Positions 18,304 through 26,291 of a stretch of DNA of 64,000 bases are shown in pieces (position 1 is the stretch's first letter; every line of letters starts with the position of its first letter). The position numbers were made by a program, and so were the translations under genes. The DNA is from Barnesiella sp. (GTDB lineage Bacteria; Bacteroidota; Bacteroidia; Bacteroidales; Muribaculaceae), in NCBI GenBank assembly GCA_014801075.1, contig JAAVEW010000004.1:63600-127599 (forward strand), in the 5' to 3' direction. A model generated the notes under the pieces. That model saw only the letters and a program-made list of their open reading frames with translations, was not told the DNA's origin and ran no database searches.

Positions 18304-21195
18304 TTACTTAACGATGAACTTCTTGCCGTTCTGGATGTAGATGCCGGGAACGGTGGGGTTCTTAACTTCGATACCGTTGAGGTTGAAGATGCGGTTGTCC
18401 TTGTTGGCGTCGGCCTCGTCGATGGTGATATCTTCAACACCTGAGAGCACTTCGTCAACTGTGGTGTTCTTACCGTAGTATTTCAGACGGAAGTTGTCAA
18501 CAACAACCCAGTCCTCGTTGTTGGCCTGCTCGTCCTTGTAGAGACCCAGGAAGAGGGGACCGCCATCGTGCTGGAACACAATCTGATTCTTGTAGAAACC
18601 TGCGTGGAACCAAGCCAGAACCTGGGGAACATAGCGGGGAACTTCACCTACGTGTTCGCGAGCTACTTCTACCTCCTGGTCGCCCTGAAGTTCGGTAGTT
18701 ACGTCGTCGGCCATCTCACCTTCGCCGGGGCAGAGGTTCATGTAGTCGAGGATGTTGGCTATGGGAGTCTCGTCCATGCCTGCGTAGAAGGTAACGAGGT
18801 TGTTGTTGTCAGTATCGTTGCGCTTGGTGGCCTGCATGTCGTGGTGACCGTTGCGGTAGAGAGCCTGTACCTCAGCGATGTAAACACCTTCGGGTACGTC
18901 GTAGATTGTCTGGTTCAACTCGAAGTCATGGGCATTCCAGTATTCCCATGCGAAGTCATTGTGGTTGCCGCCGCGTTCCCAGATACCGTATCCGAGACGG
19001 TCGTCGCCGTCAGGCGCGTTGTGGCTTGATACCCAACCTTCGTCGCTCATGCGCTGGTTGAAACCGGGGTTGTCGATGAGGAATGAAGCGTCAACGGGAT
19101 TGTCGACAGAAGCTTTGTCGAGAGCTGCAAGGCGTTCTGCTGCGCTGATGACCTTCCACTGTGCGTTGAGATCGTTGGGGTCGAGGTCACGGTTTTCAGT
19201 GCCTACTGTAGTTTCGTCGCCCTGACCGGCGTCAACCGATGCCCAGGGATTCCATGCCATGTGCACGTCGCGGTAGTCATTCTGGAGAATGTTGTACACG
19301 CCGGGTTTGCCTTCAACGGGCTGGAAATAGAAGTCGTCACCGATGGCGCAGTCGCCATAGCCGCGGTAGTTGAGATACTGGTTGGGAGATGCATCGTCAC
19401 CGCCATTGCGCAGGTGAGTGTTGATGTAGAAGCTCATGCCATCCTCAACGCCCTCTTCGGGTTCGAGAGTTACAACGATACCGGGAACAGCGAGTGCAGC
19501 GTGTGCGCCCCAGTCCGAACCGCCTGAGAGGAACTGCTGCTGACCTACGTTATAGAGGTAGAAGTCGCCCCCTTTCTTGAGATCGTCTGCAGTCACGCCT
19601 TCGTAGATATCCTTGATTTTCTCAGCTGCGGCGCGACGACGTGCATAGCGCAGTGTGGTGAGAGCGTTCTCGTAGTCACCACGGTTCTGAGCGGCGTCAA
19701 ATTTAGCCTGTGCCTCAGCATCTTTGTAGAAAGCTGTGGTTGCGAAGTAGTTGTCGATAACCGCCTGCGATTCGTTCATGCGGTTGATTGCTTCCTGGAG
19801 AGCGTCGATAGCGGGGATAAGAGTGCTTGAGCTCTGGGCGGTAGCGAGAACGTTCTTCGCTTCGTTGACAGCGTTTACGAGATAGTCTGACTGATAGAGG
19901 TTGGCAGCTTCGTCGATAAGAGCCTGAAGCTGAGCCTGGAGGCCGCTGATGTCCTCACCCTTTACCTGCTCGCCGTCATAGCGGAGATACATACGTTTGT
20001 AGACGAACCAGTCATGTTCGCGTTCAGTGTCATGTTTCTCTACACCTACTGTGAGTGAACCGTCGGGCACACCGGCGCTGATCCATGCGTTCATGTAGGG
20101 GGCGTTCATGTCGGCAACGTCTACATCGGCAGCCTGAGAGAAAGCCACACCTGCATCGTTCATGCTGTTGGGGACATAAACGGTAGAAGTTACGATATAG
20201 TCCTCGTCAATGAGGTCGACAGCGTAGGGGAAACCTTCCTGAGCTTCAGTTTTGGCGTCGTCGAAGATGCTCTTTATCACGCCGCTCTCAGAGCCTGCGA
20301 AGTAAGAGGCTGCTTTGATAGAGTTTCCTGAGCCTGCACGCAGTCTGGTGTTGTCCCAGTCGATATCCTCGTCGCGGTAGTAACCCTGTACGGTGAAGCT
20401 GTATGTACCGTTGGGGATATCAGTCAGAGTGATTGATGATTTGTGGTCAACGCGATGCCATCTTTCGGTCACGGGGTAATACTGGTTGCCACCTGCATTG
20501 TCCAGACCGCCGCCGTGGTTGTTGATGTCGATAAATGACCACTCGCGGTCGCGGAGGTCGTTGCGGCCACGTTCGTTCCAGGGGAGGAGGAATGTAGCGT
20601 CGGCGCTACCGTTCTTTGCTGCTTCCTCTTTCATCTTGGCGATACGTTCCTCGCGTGATACGAGCTGCCAGGTGAACTGGGTGGGATCGTCAGAGAGGCC
20701 GCCGAAAGTATTTGATTCGTCAGAGCCGATATAAGTGTCTTCTTTGATACCGTCGCGGTTCTCGCGGTCGGGATTTTCGGGCTGGTATGCTGCCACTTTG
20801 ATTTTGTAACCTTCACCTGAGGGCTCGAAAATCCACTCAGTCAGCTTGCGGTCACCCTGGTCGAGGAAGAAACGGTCCTCATCGGAGCCGTTGAGCTCGC
20901 CATTGTTGGTAAAGCTACAGAAAATCTGATAACCTTTTTCAAAATTTCCACCTTCGGGACGGCGCAGCTCGATGTCGAAGCCTATGCCGCCGAGTTCGGC
21001 GTGAGTTGTCCAGCTGGGATCTCCATTGTCGTGACGGTTGGTCTGAAGCCATTTGCCTGTCTCCACCTGATAGAGGTAATACTTGCCACCGTTGGCAAAT
21101 GCCTCTTCGGGACTTGTACCGGTGTAGGGTGATGCTGCGAAAGCTGCACCGCCGGTCATCATGCACAGTCCTAAAAGTAAGTCTCTTTGTTTCAT
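18304..21195 (-). CDS. Duplicated multidomain secreted protein of unknown function with Por-like tail
   Basis: Not recognised as a known enzyme. The 963 residues show an internal duplication. A beta-rich unit at about 30-200 (GGKYYLYQVETGKWLQ, HAELGGIGFDIEL) recurs at about 545-690 (GGDFYLYNVGQQQFL, HAALAVPGIVVTLEP). Each is followed by a connector (REERIAKM/AAERLAAL...DATFLL/DASFLI) and a jelly-roll-like domain (ITLTDIPNGTYSFTVQGYYR and TIYDVPEGVYIAEVQALYR). Between the halves, about 420-540 is a helical FIVAR-like bundle (LQALIDEAANLYQSDYLVNA). The signal peptide (1-20) and the tail (IFNLNGIEVK...GIYIQNGKKFIVK) indicate secretion and possible surface attachment. It is monocistronic, with its own promoter, operator and terminator, and is divergent from the GtaA-GH2 fusion. 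A glycan-binding role is inference. Confidence 0.7.
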   Translation of the reverse strand: MKQRDLLLGLCMMTGGAAFAASPYTGTSPEEAFANGGKYYLYQVETGKWLQTNRHDNGDPSWTTHAELGGIGFDIELRRPEGGNFEKGYQIFCSFTNNGELNGSDEDRFFLDQGDRKLTEWIFEPSGEGYKIKVAAYQPENPDRENRDGIKEDTYIGSDESNTFGGLSDDPTQFTWQLVSREERIAKMKEEAAKNGSADATFLLPWNERGRNDLRDREWSFIDINNHGGGLDNAGGNQYYPVTERWHRVDHKSSITLTDIPNGTYSFTVQGYYRDEDIDWDNTRLRAGSGNSIKAASYFAGSESGVIKSIFDDAKTEAQEGFPYAVDLIDEDYIVTSTVYVPNSMNDAGVAFSQAADVDVADMNAPYMNAWISAGVPDGSLTVGVEKHDTEREHDWFVYKRMYLRYDGEQVKGEDISGLQAQLQALIDEAANLYQSDYLVNAVNEAKNVLATAQSSSTLIPAIDALQEAINRMNESQAVIDNYFATTAFYKDAEAQAKFDAAQNRGDYENALTTLRYARRRAAAEKIKDIYEGVTADDLKKGGDFYLYNVGQQQFLSGGSDWGAHAALAVPGIVVTLEPEEGVEDGMSFYINTHLRNGGDDASPNQYLNYRGYGDCAIGDDFYFQPVEGKPGVYNILQNDYRDVHMAWNPWASVDAGQGDETTVGTENRDLDPNDLNAQWKVISAAERLAALDKASVDNPVDASFLIDNPGFNQRMSDEGWVSSHNAPDGDDRLGYGIWERGGNHNDFAWEYWNAHDFELNQTIYDVPEGVYIAEVQALYRNGHHDMQATKRNDTDNNNLVTFYAGMDETPIANILDYMNLCPGEGEMADDVTTELQGDQEVEVAREHVGEVPRYVPQVLAWFHAGFYKNQIVFQHDGGPLFLGLYKDEQANNEDWVVVDNFRLKYYGKNTTVDEVLSGVEDITIDEADANKDNRIFNLNGIEVKNPTVPGIYIQNGKKFIVK

Positions 21196-21339
21196 GTGTT
21201 GATTTATTGGTTAATGTATATTGTTAATTATAGTTCTTTCCTGTGACAGTAAATTGTAATTTGGTCCTGTGATTGATTTTTCAAGGATTGAGTTGCAATT
21301 GTCGTGATGTCTGTTTTCATGGCGCGGAATTACATGTCG

Positions 21340-21347
21340 CAAATATA
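21340..21347 (-). promoter_or_regulatory. -7 element of the 963-residue protein gene
   Basis: Minus-strand TATATTTG is a perfect TAnnTTTG match. It leaves a leader of roughly 140 nt to the start at 21195. Confidence 0.6.
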
Positions 21348-21377
21348 GCGAGGCATTTTTTTAGAGGGCCGAAATAT

Positions 21378-21411
21378 CTGTTCAAATAGTGCGATTATCT
21401 CGTCAATTTTG
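21378..21411 (-). promoter_or_regulatory. Direct-repeat operator of the 963-residue protein gene
   Basis: CTGTTCAAATA at 21378-21388 is identical over 11 bp to the proximal site of the SusCD operon. A degenerate partner, CTCGTCAATTTTG, lies 21 nt further at 21399-21411. The gap to the -7 element is 30 nt, as at the other two sites. Confidence 0.6.
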
Positions 21412-21454
21412 TTGCAACGCCTTGATTGGTGCGGTAGCAATCAGGTCGTTATCA

Positions 21455-21488
21455 TTGCTTTGACCTGATAGTTTTTATTATTGAACAA
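21455..21488 (+). promoter_or_regulatory. Direct-repeat operator of the GtaA-GH2 operon
   Basis: The proximal copy (21476-21488) contains the core TTGAACA. The distal copy 21 nt upstream (21455-21467) reads TTTGACCTG. The proximal copy ends exactly 30 nt before the -7 element at 21519. It is weaker than the SusCD site but keeps core, period and distance. Confidence 0.5.
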
Positions 21489-21518
21489 ATATTCCCGACC
21501 CGCTATTTTTATTTAATC

Positions 21519-21526
21519 TATATTTG
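21519..21526 (+). promoter_or_regulatory. -7 element of the GtaA-GH2 operon
   Basis: TATATTTG matches TAnnTTTG perfectly; the expected transcript would have a leader of about 60 nt before the start at 21592. Confidence 0.65.
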
Positions 21527-21591
21527 CTATCAGCATTTACCATCATCAGGAAAACAATCTTTTTGCCTAACTCTAATAAACCATAATCGTT

Positions 21592-24500
21592 ATGACATTC
21601 TCAAAAAATCTACTGGCCGCCATGGCCGTTACCATGGCAGGCATGTCGACGGTGACGGCGCAGACCCAAGCCGACTTCGTGCCGTATAAGGAGATTGACA
21701 TGAGGCTCCCCTCAGTTCCTCTGCTTGTCAACAACCCCTTCTTCTCCATCTGGTCAAACTACGACGCTCTCAACGAGGGTCCCACCCGACACTGGTGTGA
21801 GAAGGAAAAGGCCATCGATGGTATTCTCCTCGTCGACGGCACCGCTTACCGTTTCATGGGCCCCGGCCGCGACGTAATCCTCAACCCCATTGCCGGCATG
21901 ACAGTCGACGGAGTCCACTGGAGCGGCAAGGTCAACTACAACAAACAGAACGGTACCAACTGGACCCGCACCGACTTCAACGACAACTCATGGGCCACGC
22001 AGACCGCAGCCTGGGGCTCGGGTGGCGAATATCCCAACTGTGTCAACTCATGGACCGGTGACAATAAAGATTTATATGTGCGCCGCGAAATCAACCTTAC
22101 TGCCGACGACCTCGCCAAGGACCTCTGGGTGCAGTTCTCCCACGACGACGTGTGTGAAATCTACCTCGACGGCCAGCGCATCGCCTCTACCGGCGAAACA
22201 TGGCTTCAGGGCGAGAAGCGTCAGATACCCGCTTCGGTGAAAAACAGCCTGCAGCCCGGCAAGCATATTCTCGCCGGCCACTGCCACAACACCACCGGCG
22301 GCTCATACTTCGACTTCGGTATCTACGCCAACGCCAAGGAAGGCGCCGACGCCCAGATGGCCCGTCAGAACAATGTCAATGTGACTGCCACCAACAGTTT
22401 CTATAACTTCACCTGCGGTCCCGTCGACCTCGACCTGGTGTTCACATCACCTCTCCTTATCGACGACCCCGACGTGCTCTCAACCCCCATCAACTTCATC
22501 TCTTATCAGGTGACTTCGACCGACGGCGCCGAGCACGATGTCAAAGTCTACATCGCCACCACCGCCCAGATGACCGTCGACGATATGAGCCACAAGACAG
22601 AGACTCAGATTGTTACCGAAAACGGTGTCAAATATCTCAAGGCCGGCGCGCAGGACAACCGCCCGCTGCACACCTCGGGCGACCTCGTGTCGATTGACTG
22701 GGGCTACCTCTACATCCCCGCAGTCAACGGCGGCGAAATCGCTATCGCCAATCAGGCCGACGGCGAGGCTCAGTTCATCAACACCGGCAAGGTGCCCGCA
22801 TCGCTCGGCGGTGTGACCGTCAGCACCAACCAGTCGGAGATGCCCCTTATGATATATGTAAAGGACCTCGGCAAGACCAAGCAGAACAGCAGCTTCATGA
22901 TGATAGGCTACGACGAAGTGTTTGACATGGAATACATGAAGAAGCAGTACAAAGCCTACTACGCACGCAACGGCAAGACCATCTTCGAAGCCTTTGACGA
23001 CTTCACAAAGAACTATGCTTCGCTCATGCAGCGCTGCCGCGACCTCGACAAGATGATTTACGACGACGGTCTCGCAGCCGGCAACGTGAAATATGCCGAG
23101 CAGCTTTCAGGCGTCTACCGTCACGCTATGGCGGCCCACAAGTGCTTCCAGGACGACAAGGGCAACATGCTCTACTTCTCGAAAGAGAACAAGTCAAACG
23201 GCTGTGTCAACACCATGGACCTCACTTACCCCTCGTCGCCCCTCTACCTGCTCTACAATCCCGACCTGATGAAGGGCATGGTAATCTCCATCCTCGACTA
23301 CGCTCTCAGCGACGCCCGCAAGAACGCCAACTGCGCCGCTCACGACCTCGGTCAGTACCCTCTGGCCAACGGTCAGGTCTACGGCGACTCAATGCCTCTT
23401 GAAGAGACTGCCAACACCCTCATCCTCTGTGCCGCCATCTCCAAGGCCACAGGCGACGCCTCATGGCTCCGTCCCTACGCTTCGACCCTCTCCAAGTGGG
23501 CGCAGTATTGCCAGGACAACGGCCAGAACCCCGGCAACCAGCTCTGTACCGACGACTTCAAAGGCCCGAGCGAGCAGAACACCAACCTCTCAATCAAGGC
23601 TATCACCGCACTCTCGGCCTACGCCGACCTCGCCGAAATGGGCAATTTTGCCACCGCCCGCACTATCGCCAACTACCGTCAGAAAGCCAAGGACATGGGC
23701 CTCATCTGGGAAGCTACCGGCCGTGCCGGCGACCACTACAAGATGGGCTTCGCCGACGGCAACGATACCTGGAGCCAGAAGTACAACCTCCTCTGGGACA
23801 AGATGTACGGCTACGACAACTTCCCTCCCTACGTGTATGACCGCGAAATCGCCTGGTATCTCAAGCACAATCCCAAGTACGGCACGCCCCTCGACGGCCG
23901 CGACAACTCAGCCAAGTCCGACTGGCTCATGTGGACAGCCGCTCTCGCAGGCAACGACCTCGCTACTTTCGTAGTGTTCTCCGACAAGCACTGGGATTAC
24001 ATCAACGAGACTACCTCACGCATCCCCCTCTCCGACTGGTATGACTGCTCTACAGGCCGCAGCATGAACTTCTCGGCCCGCTCGGTTATCGCCGGCCTCT
24101 GGGCCAAGGTGCTCATGGACCGCGAGCTTGCCAAACTTCCCCCCGTATCGACAGCATGGGAGCCTAAAGGCAACCATATCAAGACACGCTGGGCTGCCGA
24201 TGTCGACCCCGACAACGTGCTCCCCGAATACCCCCGTCCCCTCATGCAGCGCAACGAGTGGGTCAACCTTAATGGTCTCTGGGACTACGCCATCGCTCCC
24301 GCCACTTCAGGTGTGACCGACGCAATCTTCACCGGCGACCGGATTCTCGTGCCCTTCGCCATCGAGTCATCACTCTCCGGCGTGTGCATGCCCCTCGAAC
24401 CCGGCAACGCCATCTGGTACAAAAAAGTGATTGAAGTGCCCGCCGAATGGGCAGGCCGCAACGTAATCCTCCACATCGGAGCAGCCGACTACGAAGCCAC

Positions 24501-26187
24501 CGTCTACGCCAACGGCACCTCAGCCCGCCAGCAGCTTGTCAACCACAAGGGTGGCCACACCTCATTTGACGCCGACCTTACAAGCCGTATCCAGGACGGT
24601 AAGGTGACAGTATATATCAAGGTGGTCGACACTACCGACGAAAACGCGCAGCCCGTGGGCAAGCAGCGTCGCTACCCCGCCGGCAACGGTGACATCTTCT
24701 ACACCTCCACTTCCGGTATCTGGCAGACAGTGTGGATGGAACCCGTGGAGAAATCCTACATCGCCGACGTGCGCACCACCCCCAATCTCGACGACAGCAA
24801 CTTCAAGTTTGACGTCAGCCTCAAAGGTACTATCTCGGGCAACGTCAAAGTGAGCCTCTACGAGGGTGACAACGAGATAGCATCGGTCACCGAGCCCGCC
24901 GCCTCAGTTACCTCGCTGACAATCCCCGTAAGCAATCCCAAGCTCTGGAGCCCCGAATCGCCCAGCCTCTACGGCGTCAAAGTGACCTACGACAACGGTA
25001 CCACCACCGACGAGATTGACAGCTACGCCGCAATGCGCAAAATCGGCTACCGCAAGGTGACCGAAGGTCCCGAAGCCGGCCACTGGCGACTGACTCTCAA
25101 CAATAAGGACTACTTCCAGTTCGGTCCCCTCGACCAGGGTTACTGGCCCGACGGTATCATGACCGCTCCCACCGACGAGGCTCTTGCCTACGACCTTGAG
25201 AAAACCAAGGAGTGGGGCTTCAACATGGTGCGCAAGCACATGAAAGTAGAGCCCGCCCGCTGGTACTACCACTGCGACCGTCTCGGCCTGCTCGTATGGC
25301 AGGACATGCCCTCACAGTACAACACCGACGAAGGTGACTGGACCGTTCACACCTGGTATCGCGACCACGTGTGCAACATCCCCGGCTCAAACGCCGCCAA
25401 TATCGAAAAGAACTTCAAGGCCGAGTGGAAAGAAATCCTCGACCAGCACTACTCCAACCCCTGTATCGTGGTATGGACTCCCTTCAACGAGCGCTGGGGT
25501 CAGTTCAAGACTTCTGAAATCGTAGCCTACACTCAGGAAATCGACAACACCCGCATCGTCAACCCCGCTTCGGGCGGTAACCACTACAAGTTTGCCGAAG
25601 GCTCCAACACTCTGGTCGACGAGCATACCTATGCTCAGCCTCTCGAAGTGTTCACCGGCATTGCTGACTCCAACCGTCCCTTCGTGCTCGGCGAGTACGG
25701 CGGCCTCGGATTCAACAGCCCCGGCCACCGCTGGTACGAAAGCAACTCGCAGACCTACAACACCTACACTACCAAGAACGCCATCACCGACGCCTACGTG
25801 AAGCTCGCCAATCAGATTGAGAACCAGGCTATGGGTATTGACAACAACGGCAACCGCACTCCCTTCTGCTGGGGCGCCGCAGTCTACACCCAGACCACCG
25901 ACGTCGAGACCGAAGTAAACGGTATCATGACCTACGACCGCGAGGTAGTGAAGTTTGACGAAAAGAAAATACGCGACGCCGCCATGAAGCTCCGCAAGCT
26001 CTACGGCAACGATCCCACTGACCGCGAGCATCTCGACCTTTCAGCAGTGGAGGTGGTCCCTTTCGTTGATGGTGCCGGTGCTGTAAGATACTATGACCTG
26101 ATGGGAATAAGTCATAGCGCGCCGGTGCCCGGAATTAATATCATGATTCTGCCCGACGGAACTGCAAAAAAAATCCTTGTAAAATAA
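21592..26187 (+). CDS. GtaA-like protein fused to a GH2 glycosidase, with Por-like tail
   Basis: A 1531-residue secreted fusion. Residues 1-23 are a signal peptide. Residues about 30-850 are a full GtaA-like protein collinear with the one at 9690-12224: DUF4964-like start (MRLPSVPLLVNNPFFSIW), the same lectin-like insert (about 105-250; SHDDVCEIYLDG, NTTGGSYFDFGIY), DUF5127-like part, then helical barrel (GCVNTMDLTYPSSPLY, AHDLGQYPLANG, QLCTDDFKG). Residues about 858-1480 are a full GH2: sugar-binding domain, beta-sandwich, TIM barrel (LDQGYWPDG, GFNMVRKHMKVEP, LLVWQDMPS). Acid/base E1300 (PFNERWGQF) and nucleophile E1368 (LGEYGG) are present. The last 45 residues form a Por-like tail ending KKILVK. 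The frame is continuous, so this is a true fusion. It leads the GH92-GH125-GH127 operon. Two linked hydrolytic steps on one glycan is the simplest reading (inference). Confidence 0.9.
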   Translation: MTFSKNLLAAMAVTMAGMSTVTAQTQADFVPYKEIDMRLPSVPLLVNNPFFSIWSNYDALNEGPTRHWCEKEKAIDGILLVDGTAYRFMGPGRDVILNPIAGMTVDGVHWSGKVNYNKQNGTNWTRTDFNDNSWATQTAAWGSGGEYPNCVNSWTGDNKDLYVRREINLTADDLAKDLWVQFSHDDVCEIYLDGQRIASTGETWLQGEKRQIPASVKNSLQPGKHILAGHCHNTTGGSYFDFGIYANAKEGADAQMARQNNVNVTATNSFYNFTCGPVDLDLVFTSPLLIDDPDVLSTPINFISYQVTSTDGAEHDVKVYIATTAQMTVDDMSHKTETQIVTENGVKYLKAGAQDNRPLHTSGDLVSIDWGYLYIPAVNGGEIAIANQADGEAQFINTGKVPASLGGVTVSTNQSEMPLMIYVKDLGKTKQNSSFMMIGYDEVFDMEYMKKQYKAYYARNGKTIFEAFDDFTKNYASLMQRCRDLDKMIYDDGLAAGNVKYAEQLSGVYRHAMAAHKCFQDDKGNMLYFSKENKSNGCVNTMDLTYPSSPLYLLYNPDLMKGMVISILDYALSDARKNANCAAHDLGQYPLANGQVYGDSMPLEETANTLILCAAISKATGDASWLRPYASTLSKWAQYCQDNGQNPGNQLCTDDFKGPSEQNTNLSIKAITALSAYADLAEMGNFATARTIANYRQKAKDMGLIWEATGRAGDHYKMGFADGNDTWSQKYNLLWDKMYGYDNFPPYVYDREIAWYLKHNPKYGTPLDGRDNSAKSDWLMWTAALAGNDLATFVVFSDKHWDYINETTSRIPLSDWYDCSTGRSMNFSARSVIAGLWAKVLMDRELAKLPPVSTAWEPKGNHIKTRWAADVDPDNVLPEYPRPLMQRNEWVNLNGLWDYAIAPATSGVTDAIFTGDRILVPFAIESSLSGVCMPLEPGNAIWYKKVIEVPAEWAGRNVILHIGAADYEATVYANGTSARQQLVNHKGGHTSFDADLTSRIQDGKVTVYIKVVDTTDENAQPVGKQRRYPAGNGDIFYTSTSGIWQTVWMEPVEKSYIADVRTTPNLDDSNFKFDVSLKGTISGNVKVSLYEGDNEIASVTEPAASVTSLTIPVSNPKLWSPESPSLYGVKVTYDNGTTTDEIDSYAAMRKIGYRKVTEGPEAGHWRLTLNNKDYFQFGPLDQGYWPDGIMTAPTDEALAYDLEKTKEWGFNMVRKHMKVEPARWYYHCDRLGLLVWQDMPSQYNTDEGDWTVHTWYRDHVCNIPGSNAANIEKNFKAEWKEILDQHYSNPCIVVWTPFNERWGQFKTSEIVAYTQEIDNTRIVNPASGGNHYKFAEGSNTLVDEHTYAQPLEVFTGIADSNRPFVLGEYGGLGFNSPGHRWYESNSQTYNTYTTKNAITDAYVKLANQIENQAMGIDNNGNRTPFCWGAAVYTQTTDVETEVNGIMTYDREVVKFDEKKIRDAAMKLRKLYGNDPTDREHLDLSAVEVVPFVDGAGAVRYYDLMGISHSAPVPGINIMILPDGTAKKILVK

Positions 26188-26202
26188 TACTCTAATCCTC
26201 TG

Positions 26203-26254
26203 CCTTGGAACATGTATATATTACCGCAAAATGATTGCATGTTCCAAGGTTTTT
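26203..26254 (+). terminator. Terminator after the GtaA-GH2 fusion gene
   Basis: A 12-bp perfect stem (CCTTGGAACATG, arms 26203-26214 and 26238-26249) is followed by TTTTT. It lies between the fusion stop (26187) and the GH92 start, so GH92 depends on read-through or its own promoter. The upstream in-frame ATG at 26235 falls inside this hairpin and is rejected as the GH92 start. Confidence 0.8.
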
Positions 26255-26291
26255 ATGTATTTTTATGCAACGTTTCAATAAATCTCATATC

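Larger units (their letters stand above)
21196..21591. other. 396-nt divergent promoter region
   Basis: Between the 963-residue protein gene (minus) and the GtaA-GH2 fusion gene (plus). It holds two -7 elements and two direct-repeat operators, itemised separately, each operator 30 nt upstream of its own -7. ATCAGGTC (21440-21447) and GACCTGAT (21462-21469) can also pair ahead of a T run. Confidence 0.7.

Noticed and set aside
26235-26291. Upstream in-frame start (MHVPRFLC...) for GH92
   Set aside because: The ATG lies within the terminator hairpin of the preceding gene and would bury the signal peptide; 26292 is preferred.
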